64,000 nucleotides of DNA from Azorinus chamasolen (GCA_963576725.1 OY755241.1:56358484-56422483); one strand, 5' to 3'. Shown: positions 53,945-64,000, counted from the first letter of the stretch. Program-made: numbers and translations. Notes: a model not told the origin generated them from the sequence alone.

Positions 53945-54350
53945 AAACTTAAATCTCGCTAATTAAAAAATAAAAAATAACATCATTACATGTATCGCTT
54001 TTTTCAAGATAGGTGGCAGCTTAATGCAGTGTGCAAGCCGTGTAGAAATCTCATCTGGGAGCTTTCTGTACGACTTCCACTCTGCATTAAGCAGCCACTT
54101 GCCTAAAAGGAACTAAAATTTTCTTTATTAACCCTTTCGCTGCCAAACTTAGTCGTCTACAAATTTTCATTTTTTAAATGTTCTTCATTTTTGTTTCAAA
54201 AGCATAGTAACAGTAACAAACAGTTTGGATCCTGATGAGACGCCGAGTTACTCGGCGTCTAATCTGGATTCACTGTGTGCATAGGTAATCACAGATCCGG
54301 CATTGGCAGCGAAAAGGTTAAGAATTCGACTTATCGAGGTTTCACTGTAC
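53945..54350 (-). mobile_element. T2 hairpin MITE split by an H2 element
   Basis: Left AAATCTCGCTAATTAAAAAA, hairpin at 54,015-54,108 (GGCAGCTTAATGCAGTGTGC and complement, core CTCATCTGGGAG), right end GAATTCGACTTATCGAGGTTTCACTGTA. The H2 copy at 54,128-54,321 sits at its TTAA. The paralog at 31,910-32,121 shows the same site unoccupied. Confidence 0.8.
54128..54321 (+). mobile_element. H2 hairpin MITE, TTAA-bounded, nested in T2
   Basis: TTAA at both tips; ends CCCTTTCGCTGCC and GGCAGCGAAAAGG. Hairpin TTTGGATCCTGATGAGACG and complement with the T-T mismatch. Insertion precision is supported by the empty paralog. Confidence 0.92.
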
Positions 54351-54394
54351 ATCTAATCTGGATCCAAACTGTTTGCGAATGCAAGTAAGGTTGT

Positions 54395-54452
54395 GGATAG
54401 AGGGGCGAGTGTTCGAAAGAGGGGCGAGTGTTGGATAGAGGGGCGAGTGTTC
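54395..54452 (+). repeat. Short tandem repeat GAGGGGCGAGTGTT
   Basis: Three units of about 19 bp containing AGAGGGGCGAGTGTT. Confidence 0.8.
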
Positions 54453-54708
54453 ACCGTTAGCCTGACACCTATTTTTATCACTCTGTACTCTTTTAATATT
54501 AATTAGGCAAATCATTTAAAAAATACACAGGGTATGTTCAATTTACAGTATCTGTGTTGGCCAGCACATTCTGCGTGCATGTCATTACATGTATAAGTAA
54601 TAGATAATAAATAATAATCACGAGAGTGTCATAAAAGGAGATGATGAAACCCTGTTATCATACGTTTCGGATAATCGGCCGTTCACTACCAGATATTAAG
54701 TTAATAGT

Positions 54709-54846
54709 ACAGTAAAACCCCTCTAATGCGACCAGAAAAAAGGCATAATTCACAGTTACATGGGCAGGTGGTAGCTTAATGCAGCCACCTGCTTATAACG
54801 ACAGCCATGTTTATTCATTAAGTGGTCGCATTAGAGGGGTTCTTAT
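54709..54846. mobile_element. TA-bounded MITE present only in arm B
   Basis: CAGTAAAACCCCTCTAATGC and GCATTAGAGGGGTTCTTATG are inverted ends, flanked by TA. The middle holds GGGCAGGTGGTAGCTTAATG and CAGCCACCTGC, a collapsed T2 hairpin. Arm A at the same place has only TACATGTA. Confidence 0.8.
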
Positions 54847-54949
54847 GTATGTGCTTACTCTCTGGCTACTTGTGCGATTATGTGAACTTCTCTGAAAACG
54901 TCAGAGGAGTAAATCGGCAGGTAACCAAGATCCAAAATATATGTTACTG

Positions 54950-56925
54950 TGATAATGTTACTGCGAGTGTAACACTTACTGTGACCATGTTACTATGAAT
55001 GTAACACTTACTGTGACCATGTTACTAGGAATGTAACACTTACTGTGACCATGTTACTGTGAGTGTAACACTTACTGTGACCATGTTACTGTGAGTGTAA
55101 CACTTACTGTAACCATGTTAGTGTGACGGTTACACTTACTGTGACCATGTTACTGTGAGTGTAACACTTACTGTGACCATGTTACTGTGAGTGTAACACT
55201 TACTGTAACCATGTTAGTGTGACTGTTACACTTACTGTGACCATGCTACTGTGAGTGTTATTGTGAGTATTACTGGGAGTGCTATTGTAATGGTGTTACT
55301 GTCAGTGTTACTGTGAGTGTTACTGGGAGTGCTATTGTAATGGTGTTACTGTCAGTGTTATTGTGAGTATTACTGGGAGTGCTATTGTAATGGTGTTACT
55401 GTCAGTGTTACTGTGAGTGTTACTGGGAGTGCTAGTGTAATGGTGTTACTGTCAGTGTTACTGTGAGTATTACTGGGAGTGCTATTGTAATGGTGTTACT
55501 GTCAGTGTTACTGTGAGTGTTACTGGGAGTGCTATTGTAATGGTGTTACTGTCAGTGTTATTGTGAGTATTACTGGGAGTGCTATTGTAATGGTGTTACT
55601 GTCAGTGTTACTGTGAGTGTTACTGGGAGTGCTAGTGTAATGGTGTTACTGTCAGTGTTATTGTGAGTATTACTGGGAGTGCTATTGTAATGGTGTTACT
55701 GTCAGTGTTACTGTGAGTGTTACTGGGAGTGCTATTGTAATGGTGTTACTGTGAGTGTTACTGTAATATTGTTACTGTGAGTGTTACTGTATTATTGTTA
55801 CTGTGAGTGTTACTTGGAGTGCTATTGAAATGGTGTTACTTTGAGTGTTATTGTAATGGTGTTACTGTGGGTATTACTGTAATATTGTTACTGTGAGTAT
55901 TACTGGGAGTGCTATTGTAATGGTGTTACTGTCAGTGTTACTGTGAGTGTTACTGGGAGTGCTATTGTAATGGTGTTACTGTGAGTGTTACTGTATTATT
56001 GTTGCTGTAAGTGTTACTGTAATATTGTTACTGTGAGTGTTACTTGGAGTGCTAGTGTAATGGTGTTACTGTCAGTGTTACTGTGAGTGTTACTGGGAGT
56101 GCTATTGTAATGGTGTTACTGTCAGTGTTACTGTGAGTGTTACTGGGAGTGCTATTGTAATGGTGTTGCTGTGAGTGTTACTGTAATATTGTTACTGTGA
56201 GTTTTACTGGGAGTGTTATTGTAATGGTGTTACTGTCAGTGTTACTGTAATAGTGTTACTGTGAGTGTGATTGTGATGGTTTCTGTGATAATTTACCGTG
56301 AGTGTTACTATGAGTGATATTGTGAGTGGTACTGTCATCATGTTACTGTCAACATTTTACTGTAAGTGTTATTGTGAGTGTTATTGTAATCATGTTACCG
56401 TGAGTGTTATAGGTATAAAAAACGAGCAATGAGTCGTGAATGTACTTTACATTTTGGTACGTTCCACGATTTAGGGGTGTCGGCATTGCTGCAGTCCATC
56501 TAACTAAGATATGTACTTTACATGCGACATTCAATCACGATTTTCCCATGCAGGGTTTTATGCTGACAGAATGCTGATTTCCCCCCAAAAGTGGACTGCG
56601 CTGAATTTTATGGTTCACTGCTCGTTGTTTACTTATACTGTGAGTGTTATTTTGAGTGTTATTGTGAGTGTTATTATGAGTGTTATTGTGAGTGTTTCTG
56701 TGCCCATGTTATTGTGAGTGTTACTGTGAGTGTTATTGTGAGTGTTACTATGACCATGTTACTGTGAGTGATACTGTGATCATGTTACTGTAATCATGTT
56801 ACTGTAATTACGTTACTGTGGGTGTTACTGTGAGTGTTATTGTGAGTGTTACTGTGAGTGATATTGTGAGTGTTACTGTGTCCATATTCCTGTGATCATG
56901 TGACTGTGAATACTTCTGTGATCAT
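54950..56925 (-). repeat. Satellite of arm B (GTGTTACTGTGAGTG-type units)
   Basis: Reverse-complement counterpart of 29,105-30,965. A 42-bp class (GAGTGTTACTGGGAGTGCTA + TTGTAATGGTGTTACTGTCA) and longer higher-order units of about 84-126 bp repeat nearly exactly between 55,250 and 56,200, so this arm has been homogenised or expanded independently of arm A. Confidence 0.9.
56408..56636. mobile_element. Inverted-repeat insertion within the satellite
   Basis: TATAAAAAACGAGCAATGAG at the left faces CACTGCTCGTTGTTTACTTATA at the right, about 25 bp with mismatches. The inside is unique and non-coding. It interrupts the GTGTTA satellite. Confidence 0.65.
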
Positions 56926-57458
56926 GCTTTTCAAACGATAAAGGGACGAACATTCATCAATTAAAATTGGAAGTTTACTAAACGTTTAGCAGACAGCAGT
57001 AATGTGACAGCGAACGCTTTAATCGTTTGATGACAATGGGAGGAAGCATTTAGGAGACAGACGCGTCAACATCGCTAACAGATAGATAACTCTATGTGTC
57101 TTTTACAGTGTTCTATTCATGACTCATAGGCAGTCTCACAGACGTTATCCGAATTTCCTCAGAAATTTCTTAAGAAATTATACGATTTGATTAATAACCA
57201 TGGATAAAAATATAATCGCGAGAAAGAGTATTTTGATAAAATTGACTGGGATTTTGCACTGTCTGTCTGAAGAGAATGGATTTCTAAGGAGAATAACCAG
57301 AAGAAGTAAAACACAGACTGGGAGAACGAGAAGCTGTTCTGTTAACCCGTTACTCCATGACTATTCATATAAGAATAATGACGTCATGGATATTAATTAG
57401 TTTAATCTTTTATAATGATCCATGAACGCAGGAGTTCTTGGTCATGACATCATCTATG

Positions 57459-57668
57459 TTAACCCATTACCTCATAGGCTAATTTTAGATACAAGCTCTT
57501 TGAAAAGGAGCATTGATTAGAGAAAAGGAAAGTTTTAGAATTTTGTAGTTTGAAACCATTGTAATAAATATTATCTATTTATCACAATAGTTTCACAAAG
57601 TGACATTTCGTCACAAGTCGTCAAAGTCAAAAAGTCGTCAAAAGTCGTCAATATGAGGGAAAGGGTTA
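57459..57668 (+). mobile_element. H5 MITE, TTAA-bounded, hairpin core deleted
   Basis: TTAA at both tips. The centre reads CCATTGTAATAAATATTATC then TATTTATCACAATAG: the inner 30 or so bases of the palindrome present at 28,408-28,472 are missing. A GTCGTCAAA-type segment is duplicated near the right end. Confidence 0.88.
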
Positions 57669-57803
57669 ATAAGTTAATAGAGCAGATCCTGATCAGACGG
57701 CTCTGTAAATGGTTAACGAGAACATTTCATCACAATGGTTTAACCTTTCCCCTATACACGCCTTATAACGCATCTACATACAGAGTAGACCAAGGGCCTG
57801 ATC

Positions 57804-58238
57804 CAGGTGCGGATCCAGGATTTCAGATTAAGGGGGGGGGGGGGTAGAAATGTTTTTGAAGTGGGGAGGGGGCGTAGATTTTTATGTTTGATGACATAAA
57901 TAAATAGTGTGTTTGCAATACATGTTGAAAAAGCTTAATTGGTTGAGGGAAATAAAACACTCCTACTGAATTATTGTTTTATTGATTTTTAGTAGGTACA
58001 ACGACCACTAAATTACATCAATTATTTTGTGTTAAAGGCAGGTGGCTGCTTAAAGGAGCGTTCTGTTTTACTTTCACCTTGCTTTAAGCAGCCACCTGCT
58101 CTAAATACCAACTAATTAACACAATGTAATGGTCGTTATAGAGAGGTTGTACTGTATATAGATCTAAAATAATACTAAAAATGTTTTGGAAATTTTAAGG
58201 GGCGTACGCCGGCTCCGCCCCCTCTAAACCCGCGCCTG
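57804..58238 (-). mobile_element. CAGGTGCGGAT-type DNA transposon with T1 inside
   Basis: Ends CAGGTGCGGATCCAGG and CTAAACCCGCGCCTG, flanked by TGATC and TGTTC (a 5-bp duplication with one change). G-tract at 57,829-57,842. It contains a T1 MITE (about 57,995-58,158) with a shortened left hairpin arm. Reverse orientation relative to 34,564-34,926. Confidence 0.75.
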
Positions 58239-58679
58239 TGTTCAAGGCCTTCTCTGTTTGCTTATGGAACTCGATAGATCTTTTCATTTACTTTCTAAAA
58301 TGGCTACAATGATCCACCTTCCTTATTTCATTACATTTTTAATCCATGAATAAACATAGAACAGGGAAAGGGTTGAAATGGTAAGAAAATGTCACTGATG
58401 TAATGATTTGTATCTTATTTTGAGGGTGAATAGTACACTTTACACAGTGATCTTTGTTCTGAAGCAGTTACATGCCAATGCGACACGTAAATGCAACTCT
58501 GGCCTATCAGGAATACCCGGACTATTCATCATTAACCCGTTAAGAACTTAGAAGTTGTTATTTGGAATTCAAACACTAGCAGATGGCGAATATGAAAAAC
58601 GTTTCCAGAAGTGTAAGAATACATCAAGAATACCAATCGATTTGGTGCAATGACAATACATTACAGCAGAACCTGTCTT

Positions 58680-59058
58680 GCTGTCTTAACCATTTCCTTC
58701 ATATAAACGTGTTTTCATGCATTTTCAAACCGAGTAGATCCAGATCAGACGGATCCTGTAGGTGAGTCTGAGTTCATTCTCAAGTTTTTGATTGGTCAGA
58801 TTTGAGCCTTTGGCTCAAACCTGACCAATCAAAAGCTTGAGAACTCAAATCTGACCAATCAAAAGCTTGAGAACGAACTCAGACTCAACTAAAAAGCTTT
58901 ATAAGCATGGACCCCGATTCTACTGGTTTTGTCAAAGCAAATACTTCCCTTGAAAATTGTACATTATAACAATTCAGCTAATGAATATTTATGATTCAGC
59001 TAATGAATATTCATGATATCATTATTTATTACATGAATATTGAACAGGTAGAGGGTTA
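58680..59058. mobile_element. H1 remnant interrupted by a GGGTCCATGC MITE
   Basis: H1 left part TTAACCATTTCCTTCATATA ... GATCCAGATCAGACGGATCC (58,687-58,757), then the inverted-repeat MITE (58,755-58,916: TGAGTCTGAGTTCATTCTCA ... CTCAACTAAAAAGC, ATAAGCATGGACCC), then ATTCAGCTAATGAATATT repeats and GAGGGTTAAG. Confidence 0.6.
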
Positions 59059-59154
59059 AGAGGTGTTTACTATGCAGTACTATCAAATATAAATGCAGTC
59101 TTTATTTTGGAGGATTTATTCTTCACGTCAGCAATCAATGCTTCAACTCTTATA

Positions 59155-62100
59155 GGCTGGGTCCTAGTAGTGGTTACCGTAGCATCCCCCCCCCCCTTAG
59201 ACTTTTTTTCATACAAAATTGTTCGTTGGGGTCCTTAGAACACATTTTGAGCATGCCCCCCAAGATAAATTTGTCCCAGCTATGTTTTATTTAACGGTTT
59301 CCTTGGTAACCCGAGGTAATTTTCGAAACTACCTTGGTTCAGAAAATGCGCCATAACTTTGTTTTTAGAAGCAATAGAAGGACAAAACAAGTACCAAAGT
59401 AAAGCAGAGACATATAGCTTGAATATGATATATAATTTTATTAATATTCATAAATGCATTCTTATGAATATTAATGAGGAAGTAAAAAATGTTAATTTTT
59501 TTTAGAAAAAAGGAGTTTGTTGTTTAGTCTGAGAGGCTTATTAATGCACAGAAATTATTGAATTTAGGTTTAAGTTGTTCGTTAGAGTCCTCAAAACACA
59601 TTTTGAATATTTCCCCAAATAATTTTGTCCCATCTATGTTTTATTAAATGGTTTCCATGGTAACCCGAGGTAAATTCCGAAACATCCTTGGTTCAGAAAA
59701 TATGTAATAACTTTGCTTTTAGAGGTAATAGGAGGACAAAACAAGTTCCAAAGTAAAGCAGAGACATATAGCTTGAATATGTTATATGATTTAATTAATA
59801 TTCATAAATGCATTCTTATGAATATTCATGAGAATGTAAAAAAATGCGTTTTTTTAGGAAAAGGAGCATTTTTGTTAGTTTGATAGGCTTATTAAAGCAA
59901 ACAAATTATTGAATTCAGGTTTAAATTGTTTGTTTTGTTCATCAAAACACATTTTGAGCATTCCCCCAAAGCAATTTTGTCCCATCTATGTTTTATTGAA
60001 CGGTTTCCATGGTAACGCGAGGAGGTAAATTTCGAAACATCATTGGTTCAGAAAATGCATAATAACCTTGCTTTTAGAGGCAATAGAAGGACAAAACAAA
60101 AACCAAAGTAAAGCAGAGACATATATCTTGATTATGATATATAATTTTAATAATATTCATATATGATTGCTTATGAATATTAATGAGGAAGTATAAAAAT
60201 TCGCTTTTTTAGAAAAATGAGTTTTTTGTTTAGTCTTAGAGGCCTATTAATGCACAAAAATTATTGAATTCAGGTTTAAATTGTTCGTTGGGGTCCGCAG
60301 AACACCACTTGAGCATTCCCCAAAATAATTGTGTCCAAGCTATGTTTTTAACGGTTTCCATGGTAACCCGAGGTAAATTTCGAAACATCCATGGTTAAAC
60401 AAATGCGTCATAACTTTGCTTTTAGAGGCGAAAGAAGGACAAACAAGAACCTGAATAAAGCAAAGACATATAACTTGAATATGATATGTAATTTAACTAA
60501 CTTTCATAAATGTTTTCTTATGAATATTAATGAGGAAGTAAAACAATCCGATTTTTGTTTAGAAAAAAGGAGTTTATTGTTTAGTCTGAGATGCCTATTA
60601 ATAAACAAGAGTTATTGAATTCATGTTTGAATGTTTTCATGTGAAGGAAAATAAACTATCTTTGTTTCAGGTAATATTTCTATAAAGCATGCATATTTCA
60701 GCTTAGCAAGCCCCCACTACTCCCCTGTCCAGAGGGATGAAACTGGACAGGGAGCTGACGCGGAGCATCCGCAGCAGGCCAGACACACGTAATGAGTTGT
60801 CCAGCCTTTCAAGAAATGCTCGCAAGAAGCCTTGCGTTGCTCTGGCATGCTGTGGTAAATAATCAAGCAAATGCATTAGACATCGCGAGTAAGTTAGAAG
60901 TCACGCAAGGCTAATATGGGTAAACATACGCTGATGATTACAGTCGAACTGCTATATATTTTCTATTGCATTGCAAAACACCCATAACAGTAATATTCTT
61001 CATAAAACATGCATGAGGCTCAATTCCTCTGCTGTAATTTCTTACAAGAAATGTGTTGTTCACATACATGTATATTGCAATATAGTAGAAAAACTTACTT
61101 TCCTACAACAGTTTACATTCTCATTAATATTCATGATTTTGAAATAATATTCATTATCTACATATTTATTTACATGAACATCAATATCGCTGTTTCAGTC
61201 AGTATCAAGCTCTATACTGGTTAACTAAAATAATCTCAGATAAAAAGAACAGCTCATTCAAGCGTGTTTATTATACATCTCATTTATATTCATAAATATG
61301 CATTAATATTCAAGAACCCAAAGTAATGACCCTCTGCTCTTGTCAATGTTTGTTGTTCTGGTATTTTACGTAAAATAAGTAATAGAAAAGATAGTACACT
61401 AGAAACAATGCTAAATATAGGGCTTATGATAAATTGCTTATTCATTTACGCACGTTATATGCAAATTAGCTTAAATATACATGTTTTAGAAATATTACAT
61501 GAACCAAAGATGTTTTCCTTTATTTGTATGTTGATATTAAAACATTTAAATCTGAATTCAATAACTATTTGTATATTATTAGGCCTCTCAGACTAAAAAC
61601 AAACTCGTCAAACTAAAAACGCATTTTTTACTTCCCCATTAATTTTCATAAGAATGCATTATAAGAATGCATTATATGTATTAATAGAATTATATATCGT
61701 ATTCAAGCTATATGTCTCTACTTTACGTTGGTTCTTGTTTTGTCCTTCTATTGTCTCTAAAAGCAAAGTTATGAAGCATTTTCTTAATCAAGATAGTTTC
61801 GAAATTTACCTCGGGTTACCACGGAAACCGTTTAATAAAACATAGCTGGGGCACACTTATTTTGGGAGAATGCTCAAAAAGTGTTCTGATGACCCCAACG
61901 AACAATTTAAACCTGAATTCAATAATTTCTGTGCATTAATATGCCTCTAAGACTAAACAAAAAACTCATTTTTCTAAAAAAGCGGATTTTTATACTTCCT
62001 CATTAATATTCATAAGCAATCATATATGAATATTATTAAAATTATATATCATAATCAAGATATATGTCTCTGCTTTACTTTGGTTTGTCCTTCTATTGCC

Positions 62101-63026
62101 TCCAAAAGCAAGGTTATTATGCATTTTCTGAACCAATGATGTTTCGAAATTTACCTCCTCGCGTTACCATGGAAACCGTTCAATAAAACATAGATGGGAC
62201 AAAATTGCTTTGAGGGAATGCTCAAAATGTGTTTTGATGAACAAAACAAACAATTTAAACCTGAATTCAATAATTTGTTTGCTTTAATAAGCCTATCAGA
62301 CTAACCAAAAAGCTCCTTTTCCTAAAAAACCGCATTTTTTTACATTCTCATGAATATTCATAAGAATGCATTTATGAATATTAATTAAATCATATAACAT
62401 ATTCAAGCTATATGTCTCTGCTTTACTTTGGAACTTGTTTTGTCCTTCTATTACCTCTAAAAGCAAAGTTATTACGCATTTTCTGAACCAGGGATGTTTC
62501 GGAATTTACCACGGGTTACCATGGAAACCGTTTAATAAAACATAGATGGGACAAAATTATTTGGGGAAATACTCATAATGTGTTCTGAGGACTCCAACGA
62601 ACAACTTAAACCTAAATTCAATAATTTCTGTGCATTAAAAAGCCTCTCAGACTAAACAACAAACTCCTTTTTTCTAAAAAAATCACATTTTTTACTTCCT
62701 CATTAATATTCATAAGAATGCATTTATGAATATTAATAAAATCATATATCATATTCAAGCTATATGTCTCTGCTTTACTTTGGTACTTGTTCTGTCCTTC
62801 TATTGCTTCTAAAAACAAAGTTATGGCGCATTTTCTGAACCAAGGTAGTTTCGAAAATTACCTCGGGTTACCATGGAAACCGTTAAATAAAACATATCTT
62901 GGACAAACTTATTTTTGGGGGCATGCTCAAAATGTGTTCTAAGGACCCCAACGAACAATCTGGTACCCATGAAAAAAAGTCTAGGGGGGGGGGGGATGCT
63001 ACGGTAACCACTTCTAGGACCCAGCC
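59155..63026. mobile_element. Foldback element: ~1.48-kb inverted arms, each of four ~350-bp tandem units
   Basis: The outer tips GGCTGGGTCCTAG and CTAGGACCCAGCC are inverted and flanked by TA. Arm L (59,155-60,635) and arm R (61,556-63,026) are complementary almost throughout. Each arm has a C-run next to the tip, then four units starting with TTGTTCGTTGGGGTCC-like sequence (59,219; 59,575; about 59,926; 60,281). Each unit contains ATGTTTTAT, GGTTTCCATGGTAACC, GGTTCAGAAAATGC, GGACAAAACAAG and AAGTAAAGCAGAGACATAT. The 920-bp middle (60,636-61,555) has a GC-rich patch but no transposase. Architecture is like Drosophila FB/Galileo-type foldbacks; relationship unknown. Confidence 0.9.
60636..61555. 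other. Unique spacer of the foldback element
   Basis: AT-rich except for a GC-richer patch at about 60,705-60,910 with a 10-bp-stem hairpin CCCTGTCCAG/CTGGACAGGG (60,723-60,752). The 71-codon frame at 61,009-61,224 has no recognisable domain. It could include captured host DNA. Confidence 0.5.
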
Positions 63027-63028
63027 TA

Positions 63029-63259
63029 TTACCCTTTCACCGCCAATATCGCAAAAATGCACCACGTCAAATAGTGCAGTCCAAGATCAGACGGCGTCTA
63101 ATTCAGAGACTTCATTTATGCCTCAAGCTGTATTTCTATGTAAGTGCTTTATTCCTTTGAAATTTGCATTCATTTATATCTCAGCTCCTTATTGTACCAA
63201 ATGATTTATCAAAAGTGGTTTGATGAAGACAATTACAAAGTTGGCGCCGAAAGGGTTAA
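63029..63259 (+). mobile_element. H3 hairpin MITE, worn
   Basis: TTACCCTTTCACCGCC directly abuts the foldback tip; right end GGCGCCGAAAGGGTTAA. The hairpin is shortened (CCAAGATCAGACGGCGTCTAA). Confidence 0.75.
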
Positions 63260-63545
63260 GGTTGCAGAATGAGATTCCGGCCTTGGCATGGTGGCTGGAT
63301 TTGTGAGATACCATAGATACTAAAGTGAGGTTTTACCTTTTCTCTCGGTTTTTATTTTATTTATGTATCTATAGGAGTTTTTCGTGTGAAATTTACATAG
63401 AACAAATTGAAATAAAGACGTATAGAAGGAGTCTATGCCTACATGGCCTAAATGTTGAAAGAACGTGCGGCCCAATTATTTTGCTTCTATTTTAAAGTAT
63501 TATTATGACTATGGTACTGTGTTAGCAATCTTTAAAATCTGATGA
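63260..63545. other. Unassigned DNA
   Basis: No gene or recognised repeat seen. Confidence 0.5.
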
Positions 63546-63778
63546 TCCCTTTCCCTGTTTTATTTTTATTCCAAATTTCGATACCTTTTGAACATTTATA
63601 GACAAAATAGTTATAATGAAATGTTGAAGGTGAAACAGTGTTGCCATTTTAAAACAGATATATCAAATTCCATAAGCAAACAGAGCAGGCCCTGATCAGA
63701 CGGCTCCTAGGAGCCGTCTGATCTGGGTCTACTCCGTTTGCAAATGCGTGAAAATGCGTTTATATGAAGGAAAGGGTT
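63546..63778 (-). mobile_element. H1 hairpin MITE
   Basis: CCCTTTCCCTGTTTTATTTT left, GAAGGAAAGGGTT right. Hairpin GCCCTGATCAGACGGCTCCT / AGGAGCCGTCTGATCTGGGT with the T-T mismatch (reverse orientation); TTAA tips mutated. Confidence 0.8.
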
Positions 63779-64000
63779 GTAGCAACAGTGCCTACAATAA
63801 ACGCATGTTTTCAATAACATCAATTAATTTGGTATTTGTAATTTTCAAGAAATTTTCAATTTTAACTTATATCGACAAATGCCCCTGTGATACAAAATAA
63901 ACCGTTTTCTCCGCTACTTATAAAGTTTCTGTTGTACAGCACACTATTATAGGCCTATGTCGAACAATTACGAAACTAAAACGCGACCCGAATAAATACT

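Larger units (their letters stand above)
54541..58018 (+). repeat. Arm B of the large inverted duplication (partner 28,000-31,222)
   Basis: Reads as the reverse of arm A: edge repeat (54,541-54,920), satellite (54,950-56,925), 300-bp repeat (56,940-57,330), H5 copy (57,459-57,668), H1 remnant, CAGGTGCGGAT transposon, T1 piece. Differences from A: a TA-bounded MITE at 54,709-54,846, a ~230-bp insertion in the satellite (56,408-56,636) and loss of the H5 hairpin core. Confidence 0.85.

Overview
This is eukaryotic nuclear DNA: AT-rich, gene-poor, packed with degenerate transposons and with single-exon genes of animal type. A SINE-like sequence of a kind common in molluscs (13,026-13,262), a RING-less B-box/beta-propeller TRIM-like gene and Penelope-like, Ty3/gypsy and LINE fragments point to a bivalve mollusc; I cannot name the species.

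Only three genes look intact: two cytosolic sulfotransferase paralogs (10,819-11,736 minus; 36,157-37,074 plus), which sit in inverted orientation and share flanking sequence, and a TRIM-like B-box protein gene (51,044-52,723 plus). Everything else I can assign is mobile or repetitive DNA.

Layout. 0-4.3 kb: a broken Ty3/gypsy pol on the minus strand, split by a 1.44 kb DNA transposon and a CA-rich insert. 4.6-10.1 kb: hairpin MITEs, a CpG-dense CGATC-rich repeat and a truncated Penelope-like element. 10.3-11.8 kb: minisatellite plus sulfotransferase 1. 12-21.4 kb: SINE-like and LINE remnants and a long-TIR element. 21.5-28 kb: MITEs and a ~70-bp minisatellite. 28.0-31.2 kb and 54.5-58.0 kb: the two arms of a large inverted duplication carrying a degenerate CACTCACAGTAACA-type satellite. 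31.3-45.7 kb: a dense MITE zone with sulfotransferase 2. 45.7-49.9 kb: a Penelope-like element whose 3' end is exactly tandemly duplicated. 50.4-53 kb: the TRIM-like gene between two copies of one hairpin MITE. 59.2-63.0 kb: a foldback element whose arms each hold four ~350-bp repeats.

Family labels used here. H1-H6 are short elements bounded by TTAA with CCC...GGG ends (piggyBac-like). H1-H4 carry one related central hairpin (CCWGATSAGAC paired with GTCTSATCWGG) that almost always keeps a single A-A or T-T mismatch at the same place. H5 has a perfect hairpin ending in a CTCCTATAGGAG core; H6 has AACCCATTTG ends. T1 and T2 are TA-bounded elements with CAGTRAAACC-like ends (Tc1/mariner or pogo type) that also carry a perfect hairpin with a CTCCTATAGGAG core. 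Twenty elements are bracketed by TTAA on both sides by direct reading. The shared hairpin module and the foldback element are the best candidates for something not yet described.
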